Source: Chloroflexota bacterium
GTDB lineage: Bacteria; Chloroflexota; Dehalococcoidia; JACPQD01
Length of the DNA stretch: 64,000 bases
Assembly: GCA_016190665.1 (NCBI GenBank)
Contig: JACPQD010000012.1
Span: forward strand, 50,961-114,960
Reading direction: 5' to 3'
Both the position numbers and the translations under genes were made by a program. The notes under the pieces were generated by a model, which had not been told where the DNA came from, searched no databases, and saw only the letters and a program-made list of their open reading frames with translations. Each line of letters starts with the position of its first letter. Position 1 is the stretch's first letter. This document shows, one piece after another, positions 1-8,434 of the stretch.

Positions 1-2
1 CG

Positions 3-713
3 GCGCTGGCCCTGGCAATCCTTCTGGGCCCGCGCAAAGGATTCAGGGATGGGGAGCCCATGGAGCCTCACAGCATTCCGATGGTGCTGCTGGGCGCGGG
101 CTTGCTCTGGTTTGGATGGTTCGGCTTCAATGCCGGGAGCGCCCTTAAAGGGGATGGGCTGGCGGCCAGCGCCTTCGTGGCCACCAATACTTCTGGGGCG
201 GCGGCAGGGCTAACCTGGATGTTTCTCGGCTGGCTTTATCGGCGTCCGTCGGCGCTTGGCGTCGCCACCGGAGCGGTGGTGGGGCTGGCGGCCGTGACGC
301 CGGCTGCTGGTTTCGTCGATCCCATCGCTGGCATCCCTATAGGTGTCGTCGCGGCGATCCTTTCCTACTACGCCATGCTGGTGAGGACACGGGGACGCCT
401 CGTCGACGAGTCCCTGGACGTGTGGGCGTGCCACGGTGTAGGCGGAATATGGGGGACCCTGGCTGTCGGCCTCTTCGCGACTGCCGCCGTTAACTCGGCT
501 GGCGCCGATGGGGTGTTGCTGGGGAACGGCGCGCAACTTGTGAAGCAGTTCGTCGGAGTTGTGGCGGTCAGCGCCTATGCCTTCGGGGCGACCTGGGTGC
601 TCGGCAAAGTGGTGGACATAGTGGTCGGACTGAGAGTCAAGGGCGACGAAGAGACGGTGGGGCTCGACATATCTCAGCACGGCGAGCGCGCTTTCGGGGG
701 CAGCGTGCTTTAA
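3..713 (+). CDS. amt: Ammonium transporter, C-terminal part (5' end outside window)
   Basis: This is the C-terminal 236 residues of an Amt/MEP/Rh ammonium channel. The reading frame is open from base 3, so the gene begins upstream of the window. Hydrophobic membrane spans are evident, with the family segments GLLWFGWFGFNAGSAL and DVWACHGVGGIWGTL; the second carries a conserved pore-lining His. Amt conducts ammonium into the cell and is normally gated by a PII protein, and a PII gene follows 246 bp downstream, so the pair fits the classical amt-glnK arrangement. The C-terminal cytoplasmic tail after the last span (about 35 residues, GLRVKGDEETVGLDIS) is the usual PII contact region. Assignment is secure; only the true start is unseen. 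Confidence 0.95.
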   Translation, partial: ALALAILLGPRKGFRDGEPMEPHSIPMVLLGAGLLWFGWFGFNAGSALKGDGLAASAFVATNTSGAAAGLTWMFLGWLYRRPSALGVATGAVVGLAAVTPAAGFVDPIAGIPIGVVAAILSYYAMLVRTRGRLVDESLDVWACHGVGGIWGTLAVGLFATAAVNSAGADGVLLGNGAQLVKQFVGVVAVSAYAFGATWVLGKVVDIVVGLRVKGDEETVGLDISQHGERAFGGSVL

Positions 714-818
714 GACCTTACGAGTGAAGTTGCGCGCAAGACATGCATATATTTGATGTCTCCTCTTTTGGAGAGGGGGGATTCTCGGCCCCTGGAAGAA
801 TTTCCTTCGATTCCCGAT

Positions 819-878
819 TTTGTAACATATTTGTAACATCAATATGGTAGTCTATTGAAATTGATTGCCGGTTATAAT
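819..878 (+). promoter_or_regulatory. Candidate regulated promoter of the PII gene: 11-bp-spaced direct repeats plus -10 box
   Basis: Two identical TTTGTAACAT decamers lie at 819-828 and 830-839, so the repeat period is 11 bp, one helical turn as used by OmpR-family dimers. In GlnR terms they read GTAAC-N6-GTAAC. A perfect TATAAT stands at 873-878, with no convincing -35 at 17 bp, which suits an activator-dependent promoter. A GGAA-N4-TTCC element at 794-805 lies just upstream and could be a second operator. Repeats and -10 are seen; the identity of the regulator is inferred. Confidence 0.55.
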
Positions 879-959
879 GGATTCAGGATGCTGTGCAGCC
901 TGATGGCAGAGGACCGATAGGACCCAATAGCGGACGAGGGCTGCGGAGGCGAATTTTCA

Positions 960-1298
960 ATGAAGAAGCTGGAAGCGATTATCAGGCCGGAAAGACTGGA
1001 TCGGGTGAGAGCCGCTCTGGCCGAGATGGGCGTCTTCGGAATGACGGTGACCGACGCGGTTGGCCGCGGGCGTGAGGCGGGCATTACTTTGCAGTGGCGG
1101 GCAGGCGACTACAAAGTGGAGCTGCTGCCCAAGGTGAAGATTGAGGTTGTGGTCCTCGAAGAGGACGTCGGCAAGGCAGTGAACGCTATCGTGAGAGGCG
1201 CCAGAACGGGTGAGAGGGGTGATGGCAAGGTATTCATCCTTCCCGTTGAAGATGCCATCCGGGTTAGAACTGGCGAGGATGGCGATAACGCCATTTAA
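960..1298 (+). CDS. glnB: PII nitrogen regulatory protein (GlnB/GlnK family)
   Basis: 112-residue PII signal protein, the normal family length, which senses ATP/ADP and 2-oxoglutarate and controls Amt and nitrogen metabolism. The start MKKLEAIIRP matches the family N-terminus. The T-loop runs through residues 37-55 and ends in LLPKVKIEVV. Tyr51, the residue uridylylated in enterobacterial GlnB, is retained (GDYKVE), while the residue usually Tyr at position 46 is Trp. The C-terminal nucleotide-binding segment RTGERGDGKVFILPVEDAIR is conserved. It lies between amt and glutamine synthetase and 36 bp before the latter, so it is probably cotranscribed with glnA. GlnB and GlnK cannot be told apart from sequence alone; the amt linkage favours a GlnK role. 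Confidence 0.95.
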   Translation: MKKLEAIIRPERLDRVRAALAEMGVFGMTVTDAVGRGREAGITLQWRAGDYKVELLPKVKIEVVVLEEDVGKAVNAIVRGARTGERGDGKVFILPVEDAIRVRTGEDGDNAI

Positions 1299-1333
1299 GT
1301 GTATACTTTAAGGAAAGGAACGGAGGGAAGAAC

Positions 1334-2677
1334 GTGGCAAAGAGAAGCCGTGAGGAAAGCAAGCAGTACGTACTCAAGATGGCCAAGGAGCATGACGTCA
1401 AGTTTATCCGGTTATGGTTTACCGATATCCTGGGTATCTTGAAGAGCTTCGCCATCACCGTGGAGGAGCTTGAGGGTGCGCTGGAAGAGGGGATGGGTTT
1501 CGACGGCTCGTCCATCGAGGGTTTCGCCCGCATCGACGAGAGCGACATGATGGCCCTGCCCGACCCTGATACCTTCGTGCTTCTACCCTGGCGGCCGCGC
1601 GAGCACCATGCCGTCGCCAGGATGTTCTGTGATATCAAGAGGCCAGGGGGCGACCCCTTCGAGGGCGATCCCAGGTACGTCTTGAAGAAGAACTTGAAGC
1701 GGGCGGCAGACTTGGGTTACACTTATTATGTCGGCCCAGAGCTTGAGTACTTCTACTTTCAGGACTCCAAGGGAACGCAGACCCTGGACGAGGGCGGCTA
1801 CTTTGATCTGACTCCGCTGGATGCGGCGACGGATTGGAGAAGAGAAACGGTCCTCACCCTGGAGGATATGGGCATTGGCGTCGAGTACTCACACCATGAG
1901 GTCGCCAGCAGCCAGCACGAAATAGACATGAGATATACCGATGCCTTGACCATGGCCGATAATGTCATGACTTATCGCCTGGTGGTCAAGGAGATCGCGT
2001 TGAAGAATGGGGTCTATGCTACGTTCATGCCAAAGCCCGTTTTTGGCATCAACGGCAGCGGGATGCACGTGCACCAGTCGCTGTTCAGGGGCGATAAGAA
2101 CGCTTTCTTCGACAAGAACGATAAATACCATCTCTCAAAAGAGGCGAAGCACTTTATCGCCGGGCTGCTGAAGCATGGCCCCGAAATCACGTCCATCACG
2201 AGCCAGTGGGTCAACTCTTACAAGAGGCTGGTTCCCGGCTATGAAGCTCCCGTTTACCTGTCTTGGGCGCTAAGGAACCGCTCCGACTTGATCAGGGTTC
2301 CCGAGTACAAGCCGGGCAAGGAGAATGCCACCAGGATTGAATATCGGTCTCCAGACCCGGCCTGCAATCCCTACTTCGCCTTCAGCGTGATGCTGGCCGC
2401 GGGTCTGGAGGGGATCGAAAAGCAGTATGAGGTTCCCGAGCCGGCGACCGAGAACGTGTACAAGATGACCGAAGAGGAGAGGCAGAAGCGGGGCATAGGG
2501 AGCTTGCCTGCCAGCCTATGGGAGGCGGTCCAATTGACCGCGAAAAGTGAGCTAGTTCGAAAAGCGCTCGGCGATCACGTTTTCTACAACTTCATCGAAA
2601 ACAAGAAGATTGAATGGGACCAGTACCGGACTCAGGTGACCGAATACGAGATAAAACGATACCTTCCGATCTTGTAG
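1334..2677 (+). CDS. glnA: Type I glutamine synthetase
   Basis: 447-residue GS-I that condenses ammonium and glutamate to glutamine with ATP, in the cytoplasm. Visible family blocks are GFDGSSIEGFARI (N-terminal beta-grasp), the active-site strand EYFYF, NGSGMHVHQSL, NPYFAFSVMLAAGLEGI and the catalytic Arg/Glu region around KENATRIEYRSPDP. The C-terminal segment ENVYKMTEEER lacks the adenylylation motif NLYDLPPEE of GSI-beta, so the enzyme is GSI-alpha-like and probably regulated by feedback or protein contacts rather than adenylylation. The GTG start at 1334 follows an AACGGAGGGAAG ribosome site. It follows the PII gene directly and precedes NAD synthetase by 39 bp. Confidence 0.96.
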   Translation: MAKRSREESKQYVLKMAKEHDVKFIRLWFTDILGILKSFAITVEELEGALEEGMGFDGSSIEGFARIDESDMMALPDPDTFVLLPWRPREHHAVARMFCDIKRPGGDPFEGDPRYVLKKNLKRAADLGYTYYVGPELEYFYFQDSKGTQTLDEGGYFDLTPLDAATDWRRETVLTLEDMGIGVEYSHHEVASSQHEIDMRYTDALTMADNVMTYRLVVKEIALKNGVYATFMPKPVFGINGSGMHVHQSLFRGDKNAFFDKNDKYHLSKEAKHFIAGLLKHGPEITSITSQWVNSYKRLVPGYEAPVYLSWALRNRSDLIRVPEYKPGKENATRIEYRSPDPACNPYFAFSVMLAAGLEGIEKQYEVPEPATENVYKMTEEERQKRGIGSLPASLWEAVQLTAKSELVRKALGDHVFYNFIENKKIEWDQYRTQVTEYEIKRYLPIL

Positions 2678-2716
2678 GCGGGGGCCTCGCCTGACATAGT
2701 CCGGGCGAAGGCAGGC

Positions 2717-4459
2717 ATGCGCAGGCTGCGGCTCGGCATGGCTCAAATCAATACCACCGTCGGCGATTTTCAGGGCAATGTGGCCAAGATCCTGAAAGCC
2801 GCCGACGGTGCTCGTTCTCTGGGGGTCGATCTCCTGACTTTTCCGGAGCTGGCCATTTGCGGATATCCCCCCGAGGACCTCTTACTCAAACCCCAATTCA
2901 TAGAGGCGAACCTTAGAGCTCTCGACGAGGTTGTAGAGGGCTCTTCCGGACTCACCGTCGCGGTCGGATTTGTCGATGCCGACAAGGACATTTACAACGC
3001 GGCGGCATTAATTCACGATGGGAAGCTGGTCAGCGTCTACCATAAGGTGTACTTGCCTAACTACGGGGTGTTCGACGAGGACCGCTATTTCCAGTCGGGC
3101 AAGGAGTGCCCTGTTTACATAATCTGTGGCGTGGGGGTGGGCATAAACATATGTGAAGACGTCTGGTACGAGGCAGGGCCCGCCACCGTCCAGGCCTATG
3201 CCGGGGCTGAGGTGATCGTCAACATCAGCGCGTCTCCGTATCACGCGGGCAAAGGCGATTTCATGGAGAGGATGCTCGGCACGAGGGCGGCGGACAATGT
3301 GGCCATCGTCGCCCACAACAATCTCGTGGGCGGCCAGGACGAGTTGGTGTTCGCCGGCAATAGCATGCTCTTCGACGAAGGGGGCCGCCTGATTGCTCGG
3401 GGGAAACAGTTCGAAGAGGACCTCCTGGTGGCCGACCTCGACGTGGAAGCTGTCTTTCGGACGCGGCTGCACGATCCCCGCTGGCGCAAGGCCAGCCTGA
3501 TGGGTGATGACCAGCGGTCTTGCGCTACGAGAGTGATGGTGTCTGAGGCAGCTGTCGACGTCTTCAAGCCACCACTTCCGGAGAGGGACCTGGGCGCCCG
3601 CAACCCGGTCGGAGAGATCTACGATGCGCTTCTTCTGGGCACCGGCGACTATCTAGGCAAGAACGGGAAGCAGAAAGTCGTCATCGGACTGTCCGGGGGC
3701 GTGGACTCGAGCCTGGTGGCGGTGATCGCCGTAGACGCCCTCGGCGCTTCGAATGTGATCGGCGTTTCCATGCCCTCGAGGTATTCCTCTCCAGGCAGCA
3801 TTTCCGATGCGGAGGCATTGGCGGCCAACCTGGGCATCAGGCTGATAAGGATCCCTATCGAGCCCGCCTTCGAAGCCTATTTACAGATGCTGGCGGAGCC
3901 GTTCGAAGGCGCCTCCCCTAACGTGGCCGAGGAGAATATCCAGGCCCGCATACGGGGTAACCTGCTGATGGCGCTCTCCAACAAGTTTGGCTGGCTCGTC
4001 CTCACGACCGGCAACAAGAGCGAGTACGCCACCGGTTACACGACTCTCTACGGGGATATGGCAGGCGGGTTTGCCGTAATCAAGGATGTGCCAAAAACGC
4101 TGGTATACAGGCTTGCCCGGTATCGGAACTCACTGGCCGGGAAGGACGTGATACCCGCGTCTGTGCTGGAGAAGCCGCCTTCGGCGGAGTTGAGGCCGGA
4201 GCAGAAAGATACGGACAGCCTGCCGCCCTACGAAACTCTGGATACGGTCCTGACGGCCTACGTTGAGCAAGATAAGAGCATCGAGCAGATCATGGCGATG
4301 GGGATCGACGAAAGGGTGGTCCAGCAGGCGGCCCGGCTGGTGGATTTCAGCGAATACAAGCGGCGCCAGGCGCCGCCCGGCGTGAAGATAACTCCGCGGG
4401 CCTTTGGAAGGGATAGAAGGCTGCCCATCACAAATTGGTTTAGAGAATCGACAACCTGA
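2717..4459 (+). CDS. nadE: Glutamine-dependent NAD+ synthetase
   Basis: 580-residue two-domain enzyme that converts nicotinate adenine dinucleotide to NAD+ with ATP, using ammonia released from glutamine. The N-terminal nitrilase-type glutaminase domain (about 1-280) has the triad Glu44 (TFPELAICGYP), Lys110 (VYHKVYLPNYGVFDE) and Cys146 (GINICEDVW). The C-terminal synthetase domain has the PP-loop LSGGVDSS at 325-332 and the conserved TGNKSEYATGY block. The ATG at 2717 gives the usual MRRLRLGMAQIN start. Placement right behind glnA is logical because the enzyme consumes the glutamine that GlnA makes. It is intact with no odd features. Confidence 0.96.
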   Translation: MRRLRLGMAQINTTVGDFQGNVAKILKAADGARSLGVDLLTFPELAICGYPPEDLLLKPQFIEANLRALDEVVEGSSGLTVAVGFVDADKDIYNAAALIHDGKLVSVYHKVYLPNYGVFDEDRYFQSGKECPVYIICGVGVGINICEDVWYEAGPATVQAYAGAEVIVNISASPYHAGKGDFMERMLGTRAADNVAIVAHNNLVGGQDELVFAGNSMLFDEGGRLIARGKQFEEDLLVADLDVEAVFRTRLHDPRWRKASLMGDDQRSCATRVMVSEAAVDVFKPPLPERDLGARNPVGEIYDALLLGTGDYLGKNGKQKVVIGLSGGVDSSLVAVIAVDALGASNVIGVSMPSRYSSPGSISDAEALAANLGIRLIRIPIEPAFEAYLQMLAEPFEGASPNVAEENIQARIRGNLLMALSNKFGWLVLTTGNKSEYATGYTTLYGDMAGGFAVIKDVPKTLVYRLARYRNSLAGKDVIPASVLEKPPSAELRPEQKDTDSLPPYETLDTVLTAYVEQDKSIEQIMAMGIDERVVQQAARLVDFSEYKRRQAPPGVKITPRAFGRDRRLPITNWFRESTT

Positions 4460-4555
4460 GAGGGCAATGACCAACGCCTTGACCTGGCTATCTTGCCCAC
4501 CGGCGAGGTTGATATAATGGCGGGAATTCGCCTCAAGCCGCTGAAAGAGGTGCGC

Positions 4556-5551
4556 ATGGCGCAGGGAGTTGGCCCTGATACTGAGAGGAAGATCATAACC
4601 ATACTCAAGGCACTGAGCGAATCGTCTGAACCTCTGGGCTCGATCACTATTGCCAGAGAGCTGGAGCGATATGGCGTTTTGCTGAGCGAGAGGGCGATCA
4701 GGTACCACCTGAGGATAACCGATGAACGCGGCTACACGCAACCGATGGGCCACGACGGGAGAATGATCACCCCCGCGGGGCTCGAGGAACTGCGGCTGGC
4801 GCTGGCGCCGGACCAGGTGGGCTTCATCCAGGAGCGACTGGAGCTCCTGGCTTTTCGTACCAGCTTCAACCCTGTGTCGCGCACCGGACAGGTCGCCATC
4901 AACACATCTATTTTCCCTGAGAACAGGTTCAGGGAGGCGCTTGAGCCTATGAAAGAGGTTTTCAGGGCTGGACTGTGCGTCAGCGACCTTGTGTCCGTGG
5001 CTTCGGGTGGAGAGAAGCTAGGGGACGTCGTGATACCGCGGGGCAATGTGGGCTTTGCCTCGGTGTGCAGCGTGACCATAAACGGGGTGTTGCTCAAGGC
5101 CGGCGTGCCCATTGAGTCAAGGTTCGGCGGTGTGCTCGAAATAAGGAACTCGCAGCCCCGGCGTTTTGTAGCTATCATCAACTACAGCGGCACGTCCCTC
5201 GATCCCTCCGAGCAGTATGTTCGCGCTAAGATGACGAGCGTCAGGGAAGCTGCGAGGACGGGCAGCGGCAAGATACTGGCGAACTTCAGGGAAATCCCGG
5301 CGCCGTCAAGGCTGATCGTCGAAGAGGTGGTGGAAAGGCTGAAGAGCGCTGGCATCGGGGGGACCTATGTTCTGGGCAACACTAGCGAACCTGTGTGCCA
5401 GATCGCGATAGGATTGAACCGGGTTGGTCTTGTTCTCCTCGGCGGTCTAAACCCCGTTGCCGCGGCTGTGGAGGCGGGGTTTGAGGTGGATAACATCGCC
5501 GAGAGCGGAATGATGGATTTCCGGCAGCTTTCCAGCGTCTGGGACCTCTAG
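4556..5551 (+). CDS. nrpR: NrpR-like (DUF128) transcriptional regulator
   Basis: 331 residues from the ATG at 4556. Residues about 8-75 form a winged helix (ILKALSESSEPLGSITIARE, then LSERAIRYHLRI and a wing DGRMITPAGLEEL), and the rest is one NrpR effector domain with the typical VGFASVCSVTINGVLLKAGVP and GLNRVGLVLLGGLNP blocks. NrpR is best known as the 2-oxoglutarate-responsive repressor of glnK, amt, glnA and nif in methanogens; bacterial homologues are sparse. Its place behind amt-PII-glnA strongly supports a nitrogen role. The start was chosen because GAAAGAGGTG precedes it; a TTG at 4493 is in frame, but a TATAAT at 4513-4518 lies inside that extension and may be the gene's own -10. 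Confidence 0.82.
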   Translation: MAQGVGPDTERKIITILKALSESSEPLGSITIARELERYGVLLSERAIRYHLRITDERGYTQPMGHDGRMITPAGLEELRLALAPDQVGFIQERLELLAFRTSFNPVSRTGQVAINTSIFPENRFREALEPMKEVFRAGLCVSDLVSVASGGEKLGDVVIPRGNVGFASVCSVTINGVLLKAGVPIESRFGGVLEIRNSQPRRFVAIINYSGTSLDPSEQYVRAKMTSVREAARTGSGKILANFREIPAPSRLIVEEVVERLKSAGIGGTYVLGNTSEPVCQIAIGLNRVGLVLLGGLNPVAAAVEAGFEVDNIAESGMMDFRQLSSVWDL

Positions 5552-5748
5552 GCCACCACCAGACGACGCCCTTCTTCCCAAATGATTCCTGCCCGTAACC
5601 GCGCTTCGAGCTATCTTGTTGTGCGTATCTGGTCCGGGACTGGTAACTCGAGCAGGTTGACTAGTCCAACTTGTTGTGCAATCAATGAGAGTAGCAGTTT
5701 AGACTGGCGGTGCCGGGCACCGCGTTCCGTGGAGCTGAGGAAGAGATC

Positions 5749-6426
5749 ATGGATGCTGGCATACTCATCGTGGATGATGAGAAGAACATAACTGAGCTGG
5801 CTAAGCTTTATCTGGCTCGCGAGGGGTTCAAAGTGGAGACTGCCTACAATGGCAAGGAAGCCCTCGAAAAGGTCAAGTCGCGCCGTCCTGACCTCATCGT
5901 TCTTGATTTGATGATGCCGGAAATGGACGGCTGGGAATTTTGCCGGTCCTTGCGCAAGGTGAGTGATATCCCGGTAATCATCTTGAGCGCGCGTGACGAA
6001 GAGGTTGACAAGATAGCCGGGCTGGAGTTGGGGGCCGACGATTACATAACCAAGCCCTTTAACCCCAGGGAGTTGGTTGCCAGGGTACGGGCGGTCTTGC
6101 GCCGCTACAATGGCGCCCAACAGCCGCAGAAGGTCCTCAACGTAGGCGATCTGCGCATCGACTTGGCCGGGAGGTCAGTCTATGTGCGTGGTAAGCCTGT
6201 CGAGCTGAGGGCGAAGGAGTTTGACCTGCTGTCGGCTCTGGCTAAGAGCAGCGGGGAGGTCCTGGAGCGGGAGAAGTTGCTGGAGACGGTCTGGGGCTAC
6301 AATTTCTACGGGGACACTCGCACTATCGACGTGCATGTTGCCTCGCTTCGTGAGAAGATAGCCGGCAGCTCTGCTGAGATTCAGACGGTGAGAAGCGTGG
6401 GTTACAAGCTTATCGTGGCTGGCTAA
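5749..6426 (+). CDS. OmpR/PhoB-family response regulator
   Basis: 225-residue DNA-binding response regulator. The receiver (1-120) has the acidic pair VDDE, phospho-acceptor Asp53 (IVLDLMMPEMDG), Ser/Thr in ILSARDE and Lys in YITKPF. The C-terminal winged helix (130-225) has KEFDLLSALAKSSGEVLERE and the recognition helix segment DTRTIDVHVASLREKI. The ATG at 5749 follows GAGGAAGAG; upstream in-frame codons lack a ribosome site. It is 39 bp ahead of a histidine kinase, so the two form a two-component system. PhoB/RegX3/WalR types cannot be separated by eye. Repeats of 11 bp near 8.2 and 9.3 kb are plausible targets. Confidence 0.93.
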   Translation: MDAGILIVDDEKNITELAKLYLAREGFKVETAYNGKEALEKVKSRRPDLIVLDLMMPEMDGWEFCRSLRKVSDIPVIILSARDEEVDKIAGLELGADDYITKPFNPRELVARVRAVLRRYNGAQQPQKVLNVGDLRIDLAGRSVYVRGKPVELRAKEFDLLSALAKSSGEVLEREKLLETVWGYNFYGDTRTIDVHVASLREKIAGSSAEIQTVRSVGYKLIVAG

Positions 6427-6465
6427 CGACCGCGTGAAGTGAATGCACAAGGGGGTGGCAGAACC

Positions 6466-7965
6466 ATGAGTCTTCGAAGCAGGCTGCTGGCTTTCTTCGT
6501 GTTGATCATCTTTATCGCGCTCTTGTCCGCCGCCACGGCGTTCGTTTATCTCTTGCGTGACTATCACACTCAACTTGCCAAGGAAAGGGTGTCGCGATAT
6601 CTGGCGCCTATTTCGGTGAGGGTGGGCACATTGGCCGGCAGAGGCATGCCTCCTCTGGAGATAGTGGACTCCATTCGGGAGTCGGCAGCGGCAGCCAACA
6701 TCCCGATCCTGGACATACGTATACTCCTCGTCGATCTCGAAGGCCAGGTGATAGAGGACACCAGCAGCGGGTTTGTAGGGGAACGCGTTCAAGTGCCTAC
6801 CGAGGTTGTCTGGGAGCGGCGTAACAATGAGCTGTGGCGTGTTCAACACGTGAAGGGTCAAGACTTGTTCATGGTTACCAGCGTTCGTTTTTGGGATTTG
6901 GTTAGCAATCGAGATCCTGACGTGGCGTCTTTCACCGCTATCCTGGTGGTGCCGGAAAGCAACTTCGCTGGCGCGTGGCTGGAGCTTGTGCCCACACTGG
7001 CGATCTCGGCGCTCATTTCAATGGTCATATCTGCGTTCGTGGCCATTATTCTTTCCCAATCCATCTCGGGGCCTCTGGGAAAGCTCACCCGAGCCTCTCA
7101 GGAAATGGCGCAGGGTAAGTACGGCCAGGTAATCGATGTAGGCGGCGAGGATGAGATCGGTCGCCTGGCGACGACGTTCAATTTCATGAGCGGCGAGGTG
7201 AAACGGAGCCACAAGATGCTGCGCGACTTCCTGGCGAACGTATCTCATGAGCTGAGGACTCCTCTTACCTCGATCCAGGGTTTCTCCCAGGCAATGGTGG
7301 ATGGGGCAATCACCCAGCCCGCGGAGTACGCGCAGTCGGGGCGCATCATCAACGAGGAAGCGAACCGCATGCGTGTACTGGTGGACGATCTGCTGCGCCT
7401 TTCTAAGATCGAGGCCGGTGAGATTTCCATGGAGAAACACGCTTTTGATCTGAGGGAGGTCATTCAAAGCAGCGTCGGCCGCTGTGAGCTTCGGGCGCGT
7501 CGAAAGAACCTCCTTCTTGCGACACAACTGGCGAAGCTTCCTAAGGTGCTCGGAAACGCTCACTGGCTGGAGAGTGTCTTCGGTGAGCTGCTTGACAATG
7601 CTTTGAGACACACCCCCGAGGGTGGATCGATCACCGTGAAGGCTTTCGCAGATGGGGCCGAGCCTCGATCCTTGCTGGCGAAGGCGCAGCGCAAAGAGGA
7701 ACCCCAGAGGGTGTTCGTTTCCGTGGCCAACACTGGGTCTTTCATACCCGCTAAGGACATCCCCCATGTTTTCGAGCGTTTCTATCAGGTGGACGCGCCC
7801 TCATCCGCGGGAGGGACAGGCCTCGGCCTGGCCATCGCGCGAGAAGTTGTACAGGCTCACAGCGGCAGTATCGAGGTGAGCAGCGATCCGACTGTGGGGA
7901 CTGAGTTCACAGTCACGTTGCCTGCCGTGGATGGCCATCGGCTGAGAATGGAGGGCTCCCCGTGA
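6466..7965 (+). CDS. Membrane sensor histidine kinase with HAMP domain
   Basis: 499 residues. Order: transmembrane segment 1 (about 8-29), extracytoplasmic sensor (30-170), transmembrane segment 2 (about 172-196), HAMP (197-250), HisKA with phospho-acceptor His261 in LANVSHELRTPLTSIQGF, and HATPase_c with N-box ELLDNALRHTPEGG and G-box GTGLGLAIAREVV. It is the cognate kinase of the preceding response regulator. The ATG at 6466 follows an AAGGGGGTGG ribosome site; an in-frame GTG at 6439 is less likely. The periplasmic ligand is unknown: the sensor domain resembles PhoR/WalK/ResE-type single domains in size, with no motif that I can name. Confidence 0.93.
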   Translation: MSLRSRLLAFFVLIIFIALLSAATAFVYLLRDYHTQLAKERVSRYLAPISVRVGTLAGRGMPPLEIVDSIRESAAAANIPILDIRILLVDLEGQVIEDTSSGFVGERVQVPTEVVWERRNNELWRVQHVKGQDLFMVTSVRFWDLVSNRDPDVASFTAILVVPESNFAGAWLELVPTLAISALISMVISAFVAIILSQSISGPLGKLTRASQEMAQGKYGQVIDVGGEDEIGRLATTFNFMSGEVKRSHKMLRDFLANVSHELRTPLTSIQGFSQAMVDGAITQPAEYAQSGRIINEEANRMRVLVDDLLRLSKIEAGEISMEKHAFDLREVIQSSVGRCELRARRKNLLLATQLAKLPKVLGNAHWLESVFGELLDNALRHTPEGGSITVKAFADGAEPRSLLAKAQRKEEPQRVFVSVANTGSFIPAKDIPHVFERFYQVDAPSSAGGTGLGLAIAREVVQAHSGSIEVSSDPTVGTEFTVTLPAVDGHRLRMEGSP

Positions 7966-8434
7966 TGGTATTTTTGTCAATGATGTTGCTCGGGGACGCT
8001 CCATTGAGAGTGCGGTGACACGAGCCGCCGGCCCCGGCCTCTAAACATCCCGCGAAGCGCCACCCTTCGAGCCTTCTTCTCAAGTGGGAGATTGCGGCGC
8101 CATCATCGGTGCCGAGGAGCATGACTGTCCCTCGAGGTTGGCCTTCTCCAACACGATTCCCCAACGTATTCCTCTCCGATAACACCCCACTTCTTAACAA
8201 TATTTTTACGAATATTTAACACATATGTGGTCTCCCAGGGCTTATTATATCGAGGAGTGCTACATCCTCAGTCCACACCAGGTGGTTCAACCTTGCATCA
8301 AAATATACTTATTGACGATTGTCTGTCGATTAGCGCAGTTCTGAAAGAGGAGGTGGGAGGAGGGGAGATTCGAAAGGCTCTAATGTGCGGGGATATCTGT
8401 GATTCAGAGAAAGGGAGGATAAAGAAAAGGCGAA
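7966..8434 (+). other. Intergenic region with leader of the CxxCH protein gene
   Basis: 469 bp without a convincing gene. The first 200 bp show no recognisable structure. The repeat-type promoter at 8194-8248 follows, and then about 180 nt of untranslated leader ending in purine-rich sequence (GAGGAGGTGGGAGGAGGGG near 8346-8366). Short open frames here on either strand lack ribosome sites and family features. Confidence 0.5.
8194..8248 (+). promoter_or_regulatory. Candidate OmpR-type box: three hexamers at 11-bp period plus -10
   Basis: Hexamers TTAACA (8194-8199), TTTACG (8205-8210) and TTAACA (8216-8221) are exactly 11 bp apart. This is the layout of the Bacillus PhoP box (TTAACA with 5-bp spacers) and of other OmpR-family operators. 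A TATTAT -10-like hexamer at 8243-8248 begins 21 bp after the last repeat. The nearest downstream gene is the secreted CxxCH protein at 8435, and the adjacent two-component system is the obvious candidate regulator. Confidence 0.55.

Noticed and set aside
4493..4555. Upstream TTG start for the NrpR-like protein
   Set aside because: The extension contains a TATAAT promoter element and adds residues outside the winged helix; the ATG at 4556 has a good ribosome site.
7913..8200. Minus-strand 95-codon frame behind the histidine kinase
   Set aside because: It overlaps the kinase end and the repeat-box promoter and shows no protein-like conservation or ribosome site.
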